The position numbers and the translations under genes were made by a program. Below the pieces are notes generated by a model that made no database searches, was not told where the DNA came from, and saw only the letters and a program-made list of their open reading frames with translations. This document shows positions 43,240-52,236 of a stretch of DNA of 64,000 nt, piece by piece. Each line of letters opens with the position of its first letter. The first letter of the stretch is position 1. The stretch is from Bacteroidales bacterium (GTDB lineage: Bacteria > Bacteroidota > Bacteroidia > Bacteroidales > JAADJA01), in assembly GCA_020052415.1 (NCBI GenBank), contig JAGVPB010000049.1:1-64000 (forward strand), given 5' to 3'.

Positions 43240-44799
43240 TCACCACCAGATTTGCTGGTCTTCTTCATCAATGGTAAAGATCCGTTCTTCCTCTCTTGAA
43301 TCATCTTCCACCAGCCAGTATATTGCATTTGAAGGCACATTGCTGAATATTAAAGGCCCTTCACCTGCTTCCTCTGTTCCTATCTTTTCCCATTTATCAT
43401 TCCAATAATATAATGTATAACTGCTGCCCGGATTAAACTTTGCCTTTTCTGTAAAATCGGTTGTTTCTTTGGTCAGCCTTTGAGTGGTCGAATAAAGCGT
43501 CAAGGTAAGTTTACTTTTATGGTCGGGAATTTTTGCTTCAATCTTACCTGAATCGCTCAGAATTATAGCATTGCCGGCCGGGATAATTTCTTCGTCATAA
43601 TAAAATGCCGGCAGGTAAGCGATTCCCATACCCATTTTTGAAAAGGTAGCTTTCATTCCATAAGGCCTCGTATAATCAATAGCACACCATTCGCCTGAGT
43701 TGAATACGCAGATGTAAACGAAATTAGTGCTGTCGGGAATGCCTTTGGTCAGTTCAACTTTAATTGGCGTAACCGGTATGTATTTATCTGTCACATCCTT
43801 GATTGTCTTGCTGCTTAGATATTTTGGTGCTTTTTCCCATTCTTCCATTTTCATCGCCAGACTATTACCCTGAATGGCAAATGTCTTTCTCCAAACCTTT
43901 GCCAGCTTGTTACCGAGATGATATTCTCCCGGATTTGACTCGCCTCCCATAAAAATAATGACACTGTCATTCTTATCCAGAACAGCATTCCAGGCATGGT
44001 TGTTTCCAGTATTTGCCCAGTAAGGTGTAAAATCGCTCATGACAGGGATTGCCAGTGCCCGCATCGCATAAATAGCAAGATTGGTCATGTCTTCACATCG
44101 TCCCATTTTATTCAGAAGCATTTCTTTAAGTCCCTGGTCGGTCGGATGCTCATAATAACGCGGATCGAAACTGAACCAGGACTTGATATAATCGTTTACA
44201 ATGCCTGTAGCTTCCACAGGATCTGTTTTGTCTTTGAGTGAATCTTTCACCCAGGCCAATTCCTGTATAAAATATTGTCGCCAGTTTTCGATGGGTTCAT
44301 TGCTGCTTCGATAGGGCAAAACGTATTCGCAAAACTGGTCGAATCCAAGATTCTTTGCCCACGGATTCTTTTCCCATGCTTCAAAAGCAAGGTCAATATT
44401 GGTAATCAGGTAATCTGCAGTAAGCGTATTATAATCTCTTATCAATGTGTCGAGCTCAAACCTGAGGGTGCCCTTTTCTTTTTCAAGTTTGTCCCAGCCG
44501 GTCAGCAACGAATCATAATTTCTGTAATCCAAAACATTGAATTCAACCTTTTTTCCGGTCGTATCCACCAATCTGTAAACTGCATAGCCCTGACCTTCGA
44601 GATTACCAATGAGATAATAGGCTGCTTCTTCCTTGATAACCTCTTTACTATCTTTGTAATGCCTGATCACAGCCTCAAGTTCAGGTTTGTTATTACCTGA
44701 TTTTTCAAGAATGGCGGTCACCTCTTCCGGGGCTTTGAAATCCCTTGGACCGCAGGAGATCAGCAATGCAGTGATAAACAGAAAATTTATTTTTTTCAT
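43240..44799 (-). CDS. Transglutaminase-like lipoprotein
   Basis: This 519-residue lipoprotein (lipobox LLISC, Cys at about residue 16) has a transglutaminase-like core. The Cys is in LLNKMGRCEDMTNLAIYAMRA, the His in NTGNNHAWNAV and the Asp in the following strand (DKNDSVIIF). The N-terminal part is helical. The C-terminal ~200 residues look like beta domains (FVYICVFNSGEWCAI, IILSDSGKI). Such proteins act in the periplasm or on the surface, as peptidases or isopeptide hydrolases. The last residues, DEEDQQIWW, are family-like. The target is unknown. Confidence 0.85.
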   Translation of the reverse strand: MKKINFLFITALLISCGPRDFKAPEEVTAILEKSGNNKPELEAVIRHYKDSKEVIKEEAAYYLIGNLEGQGYAVYRLVDTTGKKVEFNVLDYRNYDSLLTGWDKLEKEKGTLRFELDTLIRDYNTLTADYLITNIDLAFEAWEKNPWAKNLGFDQFCEYVLPYRSSNEPIENWRQYFIQELAWVKDSLKDKTDPVEATGIVNDYIKSWFSFDPRYYEHPTDQGLKEMLLNKMGRCEDMTNLAIYAMRALAIPVMSDFTPYWANTGNNHAWNAVLDKNDSVIIFMGGESNPGEYHLGNKLAKVWRKTFAIQGNSLAMKMEEWEKAPKYLSSKTIKDVTDKYIPVTPIKVELTKGIPDSTNFVYICVFNSGEWCAIDYTRPYGMKATFSKMGMGIAYLPAFYYDEEIIPAGNAIILSDSGKIEAKIPDHKSKLTLTLYSTTQRLTKETTDFTEKAKFNPGSSYTLYYWNDKWEKIGTEEAGEGPLIFSNVPSNAIYWLVEDDSREEERIFTIDEEDQQIWW

Positions 44800-44905
44800 A
44801 TTTCAAATTTCCAATAATGGACAAATTTAGAAATTGTTTTAATACGCAATGAATGGCATTTTATTTACACAATATTAATGGCTAAATTTGCATAAAATTA
44901 TATCT

Positions 44906-45925
44906 ATGAAATTCACTTTTGTTGTGGGTTTTTCAATAATCATAAGCCTTTACGCAATAGCGCAAATACCACCCGGATATTACAACAGTGCCAATGGACT
45001 CACCGGCGAATCCTTAAAAACGGCTCTGCATAACATCATTAATAACCACACCGAATATCCTTACAGCCAGACCGACGAGCTTTTGATGGAAACCGATGAG
45101 GACCCGGATAATTCAAACAATGTAATTCTGTTGTATAAAGGAACCTCTCAGGCTAAATCAACCTTTGGAGGCAATCCTGACGACTGGAACCGCGAACACG
45201 TTTGGGCTAAATCTCATGGTGATTTTGGCGATAATCCACCATGCGGTACCGACCTTCATCACATGAAACCGGAAGATGCATCAGTGAACGCCGATCGCGG
45301 AAACAAAGATTTTGACAATGGGGGAGTGCAGCATCCTGAAGCAACAGGATGTTACTGGGACGTTGATTCATGGGAACCCCGCGACGAAGTGAAAGGAGAT
45401 GTGGCCAGAATGATTTTTTACATGTCGGTAAGATATGAGGGAGGTAACGGCGAACCTGACCTGGAGGTGGTTGACTGGGTTAATTCAGCGCCGGAACCGG
45501 AACACGGAAAATTTTCGGCATTATACCAGTGGCACCAGGACGATCCTCCTGATGCATTCGAGATCAACCGGAATAATGTGATTTATTCCTATCAGGATAA
45601 CCGAAATCCGTTCATTGATCATCCTGAGTATTTGATTTTGATTTACGATCCGACGAATTCAATCAATGATATTTATTACAATAAGCTGGGTGTTTTTCCG
45701 AATCCGGCTATTGATCATGTTTCAGTTACCATTCCCATGGCCTTGGGTTCCAAAGGTATATTATATGTATCCAATATTTTTGGTCAGCAGTTAAAAATTC
45801 AAAATATATCCTCTGTTTCCCTGGTTCAGAGCCTCGATATTACCTCATTACCTGTCGGGTTGTATATTCTCTCCTTTAAAAGCGAAAGCCTTGTCCTTAA
45901 GGGTAAATTCGAAATCAGCAGATAG
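44906..45925 (+). CDS. Secreted endonuclease I family nuclease with T9SS signal
   Basis: This 339-residue protein has a signal peptide (MKFTFVVGFSIIISLYAIAQ), an endonuclease I domain with NREHVWAKSHGDF (catalytic His), GTDLHHMKPEDASVNADRGN and a C-terminal T9SS type A domain (GVFPNPAIDHVSV, GLYILSF). These beta-beta-alpha metal nucleases cut DNA and sometimes RNA without sequence preference. Export suggests breakdown of extracellular DNA. The ATG at 44906 was chosen for the signal; an upstream TTG at 44888 is unlikely. TAAATTTG at 44883-44890 looks like a promoter -7 box. Confidence 0.92.
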   Translation: MKFTFVVGFSIIISLYAIAQIPPGYYNSANGLTGESLKTALHNIINNHTEYPYSQTDELLMETDEDPDNSNNVILLYKGTSQAKSTFGGNPDDWNREHVWAKSHGDFGDNPPCGTDLHHMKPEDASVNADRGNKDFDNGGVQHPEATGCYWDVDSWEPRDEVKGDVARMIFYMSVRYEGGNGEPDLEVVDWVNSAPEPEHGKFSALYQWHQDDPPDAFEINRNNVIYSYQDNRNPFIDHPEYLILIYDPTNSINDIYYNKLGVFPNPAIDHVSVTIPMALGSKGILYVSNIFGQQLKIQNISSVSLVQSLDITSLPVGLYILSFKSESLVLKGKFEISR

Positions 45926-45981
45926 TCAGCAAACTCATCCGATGACTTGAAGTCACCGGATGACTGTTAAATCTTGTTAAA

Positions 45982-46001
45982 ATTACGAAAATATTCGTAA
46001 T
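45982..46001. promoter_or_regulatory. BlaI-type operator 1
   Basis: ATTACGAA-AATA-TTCGTAAT is a perfect 8-bp inverted repeat. Its centre lies 30 bp upstream of the centre of operator 2, which is close to three helical turns, so two repressor dimers could bind on the same face. Confidence 0.7.
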
Positions 46002-46005
46002 TAAA

Positions 46006-46038
46006 TTTGCAATTACGAAATACTTCGTATTACATTTG
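46006..46038 (+). promoter_or_regulatory. Promoter of the blaI-M56 peptidase operon
   Basis: TTTG (46006-46009), 21 bp, and TACATTTG (46031-46038) form a Bacteroidota promoter. Operator 2 fills nearly the whole spacer and touches the -7 box, so bound repressor would exclude RNA polymerase. The leader to the ATG at 46072 is about 27 nt. Confidence 0.7.
46012..46031. promoter_or_regulatory. BlaI-type operator 2
   Basis: ATTACGAA-ATAC-TTCGTATT repeats operator 1 with one mismatch in the last arm. It lies inside the spacer of the promoter 46006-46038. Confidence 0.7.
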
Positions 46039-46071
46039 CGTTACAAATTTATTCATGTCAAATTAAGGCTC

Positions 46072-46455
46072 ATGGCAAAATTGAAAATTAAACCTACAGA
46101 AGGAGAGCTGGAAATCCTCCAGATGCTTTGGAATTCCGGCCCACGTTCGGTCAGGGAATTGAATAATGAACTGAATAATACCAAACCTGTCGGTTACACC
46201 ACCACACTGAAAATATTACAGATCATGTCTGAAAAAGGATTGGTAACCAGGATTAAAGATGGCCGCAACCATATTTATACAGCCGCAGTCGAACAAAAGG
46301 CCGCTCAAAAGCAGCTTCTGGATAAATTGCTTAACGGTATTTTCGGAGGTTCGGCCAAAAAGCTTGTCATGCAGGCACTGGGTAATCATACAGCCTCCAG
46401 GGAAGAGCTGGAAGAAATTAAAAAATACATCGAACAACTTGAAGAAACCAAATGA
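46072..46455 (+). CDS. BlaI/MecI/CopY-family transcriptional repressor
   Basis: This 127-residue winged-helix repressor contains LKIKPTEGELEILQMLW at the start, the recognition-helix region RSVRELNNELN and PVGYTTTLKILQIM, and the C-terminal dimerisation helices (LLDKLLNGIFGGSAKKLVMQAL) typical of BlaI relatives. It probably binds the two operators upstream and is inactivated by proteolysis when the partner M56 protein is stimulated. The ATG at 46072 fits the conserved opening; a TTG at 46036 overlaps the promoter and is rejected. Stop and next start overlap (ATGA). Confidence 0.92.
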   Translation: MAKLKIKPTEGELEILQMLWNSGPRSVRELNNELNNTKPVGYTTTLKILQIMSEKGLVTRIKDGRNHIYTAAVEQKAAQKQLLDKLLNGIFGGSAKKLVMQALGNHTASREELEEIKKYIEQLEETK

Positions 46456-48512
46456 TGAATCCATTACCTGACCTTGCCGGTGAAAATATAATAAGCGCTT
46501 TAGGGTGGACACTGATCCATTCTTTATGGCAAATTTCCCTGTTGGGATTATTGCTAAAAATCAGCCTGATAGCGTTCAGAAAAAGATCTGCTGAATTCCG
46601 GTATCTTTTGACCACAGTTTCATTATTTGCAATTACAATCGTGTCTGTAATAACTTTTACCAAAATTTATAGTACTGGTGTACCTTCCAGCCAAACTGTT
46701 TTATCTGAATTCAGTGTTATTTTGAGCGAGCAAAATCAGTTAAACTCAGGCAGCTTTAACGCTTCGGGTACAATTAGGGGTAGTGAGATTATGGCAATTT
46801 TTGAAACTCTTTCCCGGTTTATAAATGCCAACCTCAGATTAATCGTAGTATTGTGGCTGGCAGGAACGGTATTCTTCTCGCTGAGGTTTGCCGGAAGCTA
46901 TCTTTATGCCAACAGGCTTAAATATAAAAATACCCTTCCTGTTTCGCGAGTTTTGATGGAAACCATAGCCCTCTTTGTACAGAAATTAAATATTAAGAGG
47001 AAAATCAAGATAGTCGAATCATTGGTGGTAAAAATCCCGATGGTCATCGGACATTTTAAACCATTCATTATTATGCCTGCAGGGCTGGCCACCGCACTGC
47101 CTTATGATCAGGTGGAAGCAATAATAGCCCATGAACTGGCTCACATCAAAAGGAACGACTACTTCATCAATATCCTTAAATCAATTTTGGAAGTGATATA
47201 CTTTTATCATCCGGTGATCTGGTGGATTTCTTCACTGATTGAAAAAGAAAGAGAAAATTGCTGTGACGATATAACGATTGAAATATGCGGCAATGAAAAA
47301 CCATTACAAAGTGCGTTGCTCAGTCTTGAGCAATTCGAACAAAAATCAATATTTATTGCAGCAGCTTTATTAAACAAAAATTATAAATTATTAAACAGAA
47401 TTAGGCGTATGAAAACAACAAATCAGTTCAAACATGGATTCAGAGGCAGCCTGGCAGGATTTATCATATTGCTTGGCGGAATTATCATTCTAACTACAAG
47501 CTCTGCTTTTTCTCCAAAAGGGTCGGACCTGCCCAAAGAGTATTTGACACAGGAGGTGGGAATATTAACTGACAATATCCTAAGTGGCGGGTCAAAAGCC
47601 ATGAATAATCTTTCTCAAAATGAGGTTACAAACCCTGTTCATGAAATAATTGTCAATCCGTTGTCCCCGGATACAGTCAAAGGTTCCACAGCGCTTTCGC
47701 CGGAAGAAAAGGCCAAAGTGACCCTGGAACTCGACGGGAATTATAATCTGATCAGTGTAAAGAAAGACGGAAAACTTCTGGATGGCGACGAAAAGAAAGA
47801 ATATGAAGCTATGGCCGAAAAGCTGAAAAAGCTGAGTGAACAGGAAAAGGAAAAGGAAGATCAGCATCTTGCCATGGAAAAGGCTGAGAAGGAATTGCAG
47901 ATCGCACAGGAGAAAATTGAAAAAGCAAGAGAAGAATATGAAAAAGCTATGGAGGCCTATAATAAAAACCTTTATGAAACCGTCGAAAGCAAGCATTCAA
48001 ATGTAATGGTTTGGTCAGAAATGGATTCCGAAGATCCGCAGGTAGTTAAAGAAGTTAAAATTGTAAGACACCCGGATTTTCCTGATACTCCTGAAACCTA
48101 CTCCTTTAATCTGTCGGAGGATGCATTCGCTGAAGCTTATTCCGAAAGCCTGAAAGATGTTGACCGGGTAATAACCATATCGGGTGATAATCTGAAGAAA
48201 CTGGATGATTTGGACAAAGAAATGAAAATGATCGAAATCCATAAAGAAATGGATGGCCCTCATGGTTCAAATAAAGTTATAATCAGGCATTCGGGTTCTG
48301 ATAATTTGTTACCGACCCTGCGCAAAGAGCTTGTTAATGATGGTGTTCTCAAAAGTGATGATGAAAAGCTGACCTTCAGCCTTACTCAGGATGAAGTGGA
48401 AGTGAACGGTAAAAAACTCTCCGGCGAACTTCATAAAAAGTATTTGAAAATATACAGGCAATCAACCGGAAACAAATTAAACGGTGAATTTAAGATTGTT
48501 ATAAAAGACTGA
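46452..48512 (+). CDS. BlaR1-like M56 metallopeptidase without penicillin-sensor domain
   Basis: This 686-residue integral membrane protein is the likely signal transducer for the adjacent repressor. Membrane segments occupy about residues 15-38, 52-70, 133-153 and 322-345. The zinc-peptidase motif HELAH begins at residue 227, with the third ligand region ENCCDD. After the last membrane segment, instead of a BlaR1 penicillin-binding domain, there is a periplasmic region with a Glu/Lys-rich coiled coil (about 455-510) and a C-terminal domain with repeated hydrophobic/charged strands. The signal sensed is therefore not beta-lactam by the classical route. A terminator follows at 48558-48606. Confidence 0.88.
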   Translation: MMNPLPDLAGENIISALGWTLIHSLWQISLLGLLLKISLIAFRKRSAEFRYLLTTVSLFAITIVSVITFTKIYSTGVPSSQTVLSEFSVILSEQNQLNSGSFNASGTIRGSEIMAIFETLSRFINANLRLIVVLWLAGTVFFSLRFAGSYLYANRLKYKNTLPVSRVLMETIALFVQKLNIKRKIKIVESLVVKIPMVIGHFKPFIIMPAGLATALPYDQVEAIIAHELAHIKRNDYFINILKSILEVIYFYHPVIWWISSLIEKERENCCDDITIEICGNEKPLQSALLSLEQFEQKSIFIAAALLNKNYKLLNRIRRMKTTNQFKHGFRGSLAGFIILLGGIIILTTSSAFSPKGSDLPKEYLTQEVGILTDNILSGGSKAMNNLSQNEVTNPVHEIIVNPLSPDTVKGSTALSPEEKAKVTLELDGNYNLISVKKDGKLLDGDEKKEYEAMAEKLKKLSEQEKEKEDQHLAMEKAEKELQIAQEKIEKAREEYEKAMEAYNKNLYETVESKHSNVMVWSEMDSEDPQVVKEVKIVRHPDFPDTPETYSFNLSEDAFAEAYSESLKDVDRVITISGDNLKKLDDLDKEMKMIEIHKEMDGPHGSNKVIIRHSGSDNLLPTLRKELVNDGVLKSDDEKLTFSLTQDEVEVNGKKLSGELHKKYLKIYRQSTGNKLNGEFKIVIKD

Positions 48513-48557
48513 TCTTCCCGGATTTTATCATAGGATACTTGTAAATCAGGCTTAATT

Positions 48558-48606
48558 CGTCCCTGCGACTTGCCAACTGACGGGCAGCAGGGACGATTGT
48601 TTTTTA
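48558..48606 (+). terminator. Rho-independent terminator of the blaI-M56 operon
   Basis: CGTCCCTGC (48558-48566) and GCAGGGACG (48587-48595) form a perfect 9-bp stem; the 20-nt loop contains a further TGCC/GGCA pair. TTTTTT follows at about 48600-48605. Confidence 0.75.
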
Positions 48607-48645
48607 TATCGGTCAACCATTTTCATACTTTTGTGTTTTTCTGCA

Positions 48646-50448
48646 ATGGCAAGACATCATAATTCGACTGACGAAAGAGACACTCCTAAAAAGAAGATAA
48701 CCCGGCAGGGATTAAAACGGATGGCAAGGCTGTTCCGCTTTGTTAAACCACAACAGGGCGTTTTTATTGTCGGGCTGATATTCCTGTTGTTTTCCAGTCT
48801 CACCACCCTGATATTCCCGGCACTCATGGGCGACCTTCTGGATTCGGCCACCAAAGGTACCCTCGAAACCATCAATAAAACAGGATTAATTCTGATAGCA
48901 GTATTTCTTGCCAATGCAGTGTTCTCCTATTTCAGGATCTACCTTTTTGCGATCGTAACCGAACGAACCCTTGCTCTTTTACGACAAACGACTTACAATC
49001 ACCTGATCAAACTACCCATGGTGTTTTTTTCAAGCCGGAGGGTTGGTGAGCTAAACAGCCGTATTTCAGCGGATGTAGCTTTGCTTCAGGAAACATTTAC
49101 TTCAACTCTGGCCCAATTTATCCGGCAGGTGATCACGATAGTTGGCGGAATAGCATTACTTACCATCATTTCCTATAAGCTGACCTTGTTCATGCTTGCA
49201 TTCGTACCGGTAGTGGCAATTATTTCAAGAGTTTTCGGAAGCTTCATCCGTAAATTATCAAAAGAAGCGCAAACCAAAGTGGCGGAATCCAATACCATTG
49301 TTGATGAAACCCTTCAGGCCATTGCCAACGTGAAAGCATTCGCAAATGAAGCCTTTGAAATAACGAGGTACAGGAAAAAGACGAATGAAGTGGTGGATGT
49401 GGCTTTGAAGGGAGCCAAATGGCGGGGCTTATTTGTTTCTTTTATCTTTTTTGCCTTGTTCGGATCCATTGTAGGGGTGATCTGGTATGGAGTCTATCTT
49501 GTGAACCAGGGCGCCGGGATGAGTTCGGGCGATTTATTCAAATTTGTATTATATACCGTATTTATCGCAGGCTCGATCAGTGGTATGGCCGATCTGTATT
49601 CACAACTGCAAAAGGCTATCGGAGCAACAGAAAACCTCATGGATATTCTGGATGAAGAGCCCGAACTTATTTCCGAAAGTTACAATAAAACCGAAAGTTT
49701 ACTTTCCGGTGAAGTCAGGTTTAATCATGTTTCCTTTTCTTACCCGACCCGCAAGGATGTGATGGTTCTGACCGATATTTCATTTGAGGTGAGGCGAGGT
49801 GATCAGGTTGCACTTGTAGGTCCGTCAGGTGCAGGTAAAAGCACAATAGCCGGTCTTTTGCTCAGGTTTTACCAGCCCGATAAAGGTGTGATCTTTATTG
49901 ACAGAAAAGACATTTCAGAGTATAACCTTACCGAACTCAGGAGCAACATGGCAATTGTTCCCCAGGAGGTATTGCTTTTCGGCGGAACCATTCGTGAGAA
50001 CATTGAATACGGAAAGCCCGGAGCCTCGGAAGCAGAAATTCTTAAAGCCGCAGGTCAAGCCAATGCACTCGAGTTTATCAATACTTTTCCCGAAAAGCTG
50101 GAAACAATTGTTGGTGAGAGAGGAATTCAACTTTCAGGAGGGCAGCGCCAGAGAATTGCGATCGCCCGTGCAATTTTAAAAGATCCTGCCATTCTGATCC
50201 TCGATGAAGCCACCAGTTCCCTGGATTCCGAATCGGAACGCCTGGTACAGGAAGCACTTGAAAAGCTGATGGCCGGACGTACTTCAATTGTAATTGCTCA
50301 CCGGCTCTCAACGGTTCGGAAAGCAGATAAAATCATCGTGATTGATAAGGGTGGGGTTAGAGAGACGGGCACACATGAAGAACTGTTAACTCTTGAAAAC
50401 GGTATTTACAGAAATCTGAGTACGCTTCAGATTGAAGTGATGGGGTAA
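48646..50448 (+). CDS. ABC exporter, fused membrane and ATPase domains
   Basis: This 600-residue half-transporter has six membrane segments (about 30-310) and a C-terminal ATPase domain. Walker A is GPSGAGKST, the signature LSGGQRQR, Walker B ILILDEATSSLDSESE, and the H-loop IVIAHRLSTV. It works as a homodimer or heterodimer and is similar to MsbA and peptide/lipid exporters; the substrate is unknown. The N-terminus is basic and polar (ARHHNSTDERDTPKKK). The ATG at 48646 was preferred to a TTG at 48631. It is transcriptionally separate from the preceding operon because of the terminator. Confidence 0.93.
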   Translation: MARHHNSTDERDTPKKKITRQGLKRMARLFRFVKPQQGVFIVGLIFLLFSSLTTLIFPALMGDLLDSATKGTLETINKTGLILIAVFLANAVFSYFRIYLFAIVTERTLALLRQTTYNHLIKLPMVFFSSRRVGELNSRISADVALLQETFTSTLAQFIRQVITIVGGIALLTIISYKLTLFMLAFVPVVAIISRVFGSFIRKLSKEAQTKVAESNTIVDETLQAIANVKAFANEAFEITRYRKKTNEVVDVALKGAKWRGLFVSFIFFALFGSIVGVIWYGVYLVNQGAGMSSGDLFKFVLYTVFIAGSISGMADLYSQLQKAIGATENLMDILDEEPELISESYNKTESLLSGEVRFNHVSFSYPTRKDVMVLTDISFEVRRGDQVALVGPSGAGKSTIAGLLLRFYQPDKGVIFIDRKDISEYNLTELRSNMAIVPQEVLLFGGTIRENIEYGKPGASEAEILKAAGQANALEFINTFPEKLETIVGERGIQLSGGQRQRIAIARAILKDPAILILDEATSSLDSESERLVQEALEKLMAGRTSIVIAHRLSTVRKADKIIVIDKGGVRETGTHEELLTLENGIYRNLSTLQIEVMG

Positions 50449-50641
50449 ACTATTCAATACATAGGATAAAACCATCATTCTGTAAATTGGAAGATGCAGT
50501 TTCCGTCATGAGCCGGACAAGAAGGGGATATAAGGGATATAGGGGAAATAGGTAAAGCCAAACCATTGATTGAACCCAAAATCCGCATTAGAAAATGCGA
50601 ATTTTGCCAAAAGGCCGCTTTCATTTCATTTCAGCGGGATT

Positions 50642-50713
50642 AACCCAGATGCTAACACACAGGCTTACTCACTAAGCATTAGTGCATTACATTTCTAATG
50701 CTTAATCTGGGTT
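50642..50713. repeat. Nested inverted-repeat element
   Basis: AACCCAGAT (50642-50650) and ATCTGGGTT (50705-50713) enclose TAAGCATTAG (50673-50682) and CTAATGCTTA (50695-50704). The two stems together make a 72-nt cruciform-like structure. It follows the ABC gene and precedes the end of the convergent nuclease gene; it may end transcription or be a mobile short repeat. The rest of 50449-50727 shows nothing else. Confidence 0.6.
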
Positions 50714-50727
50714 GAAAGAAATCCTGC

Positions 50728-51840
50728 TTATTCCAGAAGTATAATCTTTCTCACCTCCACAGCCTGACCGGCATGCATCACAAGGAAATATAATCCGCCG
50801 GGTAATCCGTTTGATTTCCAAATATATTCGTGCTCTCCCCTGGCGATAGTCCCATCAATTAAAGTATCCACAACCCTGCCTTCAGAATCTCTGATAATCA
50901 TCAGGACATCCCTGTTTTCTGTCAGCTTGTAGCGTATTGCAGCAGTATCTTTAAATGGATTTGGAATAATTTTCTCCAGAGAAATTCCGGAAACATTGGC
51001 TGAATAATAATCAACTGAGGCCGTCATCGGCGGACTACCGGCCTGCAGCCAGGCATTGTAGATCATTTCGGCAAGGGTATGCGAGGCTTTCCTGAAAAGC
51101 CCGATGGTGAACAAATGTGATTTTTCCCACAACGCCTGTTTATAAGCCGAAGAGTTCGTATTCGAAGAAACGGTCTTTGCATAATCATCGGCTGCCAGCA
51201 CCGAATCTACCCAGGTGTAGTTGGTATAGAGATAATCAAATACATACTGGTTAATATCGCTGACAACTTCAACCGAATAACCATCATAAATGATGCTGTA
51301 AATATTGTTGTTGACCATAGTTGACTCATACCTTGAATGGATGCCCTCATTCCCTGAATATTGCCCGTTGTAATTTCGGGTGATGTGCAGGGGCATGTGG
51401 CCGTCACCCACATAATGGCTGAGGTCGGCGGCAAAAATGACTGCCTGTTCCCAGTCGCTGCGCTCAAAACAAGCCTTTAAGGAATCAAAGGTTGTAAGTG
51501 TCGCCCAGGGCAATATCCCCTGATCATAAACAAAATAATCCCCGTAAATGGCTATGACTGAATCCCATAATTGAGGGATCGTGCCTGATAAAATGAACTG
51601 ATCGTAATTATCAATATCTATATAATGCTTCGGGGCTTCATCCGGATCCCACTGCTTGCGCTCATCGGCGTCGGAGGAATGGGAAGAAAGAAATTCCGTC
51701 CAGGCGTTAAACTGAACCATTTCGGGAGGATAGGATAGCTGAGCTTCCTGTCCGATCTTTTCGTGGCCGGTATATCCCCAACTCATCAGGATGATTGAAA
51801 CAGCAGGAAGAATGATAGCGAAAAATAATTGTCTTTTCAA
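50728..51840 (-). CDS. Secreted S1/P1-family nuclease with T9SS signal
   Basis: This 370-residue protein resembles S1/P1 zinc nucleases. After a signal peptide, the mature chain is expected to begin with Trp in SWGYTGHEKIGQEA, whose Trp and His bind the zinc cluster. PKHYIDID, FAADLSHYVGDGHMPLHI and HSRYE provide the remaining His/Asp ligands. The C-terminal part is a type A sorting domain (IIPNPFKDTAAIRY, GLPGGLYFLVM). The family hydrolyses single-stranded DNA and RNA and 3'-nucleotides. A TACCTTTG box at 51873-51866 on the minus strand could be the promoter. It is one of three secreted nucleases in this region. Confidence 0.9.
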   Translation of the reverse strand: MKRQLFFAIILPAVSIILMSWGYTGHEKIGQEAQLSYPPEMVQFNAWTEFLSSHSSDADERKQWDPDEAPKHYIDIDNYDQFILSGTIPQLWDSVIAIYGDYFVYDQGILPWATLTTFDSLKACFERSDWEQAVIFAADLSHYVGDGHMPLHITRNYNGQYSGNEGIHSRYESTMVNNNIYSIIYDGYSVEVVSDINQYVFDYLYTNYTWVDSVLAADDYAKTVSSNTNSSAYKQALWEKSHLFTIGLFRKASHTLAEMIYNAWLQAGSPPMTASVDYYSANVSGISLEKIIPNPFKDTAAIRYKLTENRDVLMIIRDSEGRVVDTLIDGTIARGEHEYIWKSNGLPGGLYFLVMHAGQAVEVRKIILLE

Positions 51841-51982
51841 ATCTATGATTTTACATATAAGTTGTCAAAGGTATAAATAAACTGCTTTGAAAAAAACAAC
51901 TTAACTTCAAACGAATTGCATTCAGGAATAGGTGAGGTTAAAATGAAAGGCAATCTTAAGAAGCATTATTCCTCATCTTTTG

Positions 51983-52055
51983 TGGAGCATACCGGATTCG
52001 AACCGGTGGCCTCTGCAGTGCGATTGCAGCGCTCTACCAACTGAGCTAATACCCC
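51983..52055 (-). tRNA. tRNA-Ala (anticodon CGC)
   Basis: The 73-nt cloverleaf on the minus strand has a 7-bp acceptor stem (GGGGTAT/ATGCTCC), D arm GCTCAGTTGGTAGAGC, anticodon stem CTGCA/TGCAG with loop ATCGCAC, a 5-nt variable region and T arm ACCGG-TTCGAAT-CCGGT. The anticodon CGC lies at 52022-52020. Position 3-70 is G-U, the identity element of alanine tRNA, which confirms the reading. The discriminator is A, and CCA is not encoded. Position 32-38 is A...C, which is unusual. Confidence 0.93.
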
Positions 52056-52168
52056 GTTTGGAAAATCAAAAGTACAAATATTACCGCTTGCACAACTTGT
52101 CACCCATGATCCGTGATTCAAAATAGTCCTGTATCTTACGGTTAAACTTAGAATACAGAAAAATCCCC

Positions 52169-52196
52169 CCTGTCCTCCTGCCTTCGGTGGGACAGG
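52169..52196. repeat. Short GC-rich hairpin
   Basis: CCTGTCC (52169-52175) pairs with GGACAGG (52190-52196) around TCCTGCCTTCGGTG. The sequence CTGCCTTCGGTGGGACAGG is the type of short palindromic repeat also hinted at near 5991 and 25400. It lies between the tRNA and ppnP and could assist termination of ppnP. Confidence 0.45.
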
Positions 52197-52236
52197 CTCT
52201 TCAAAGCGGGAAAAGAACCAGAGATCTGAAACATTT

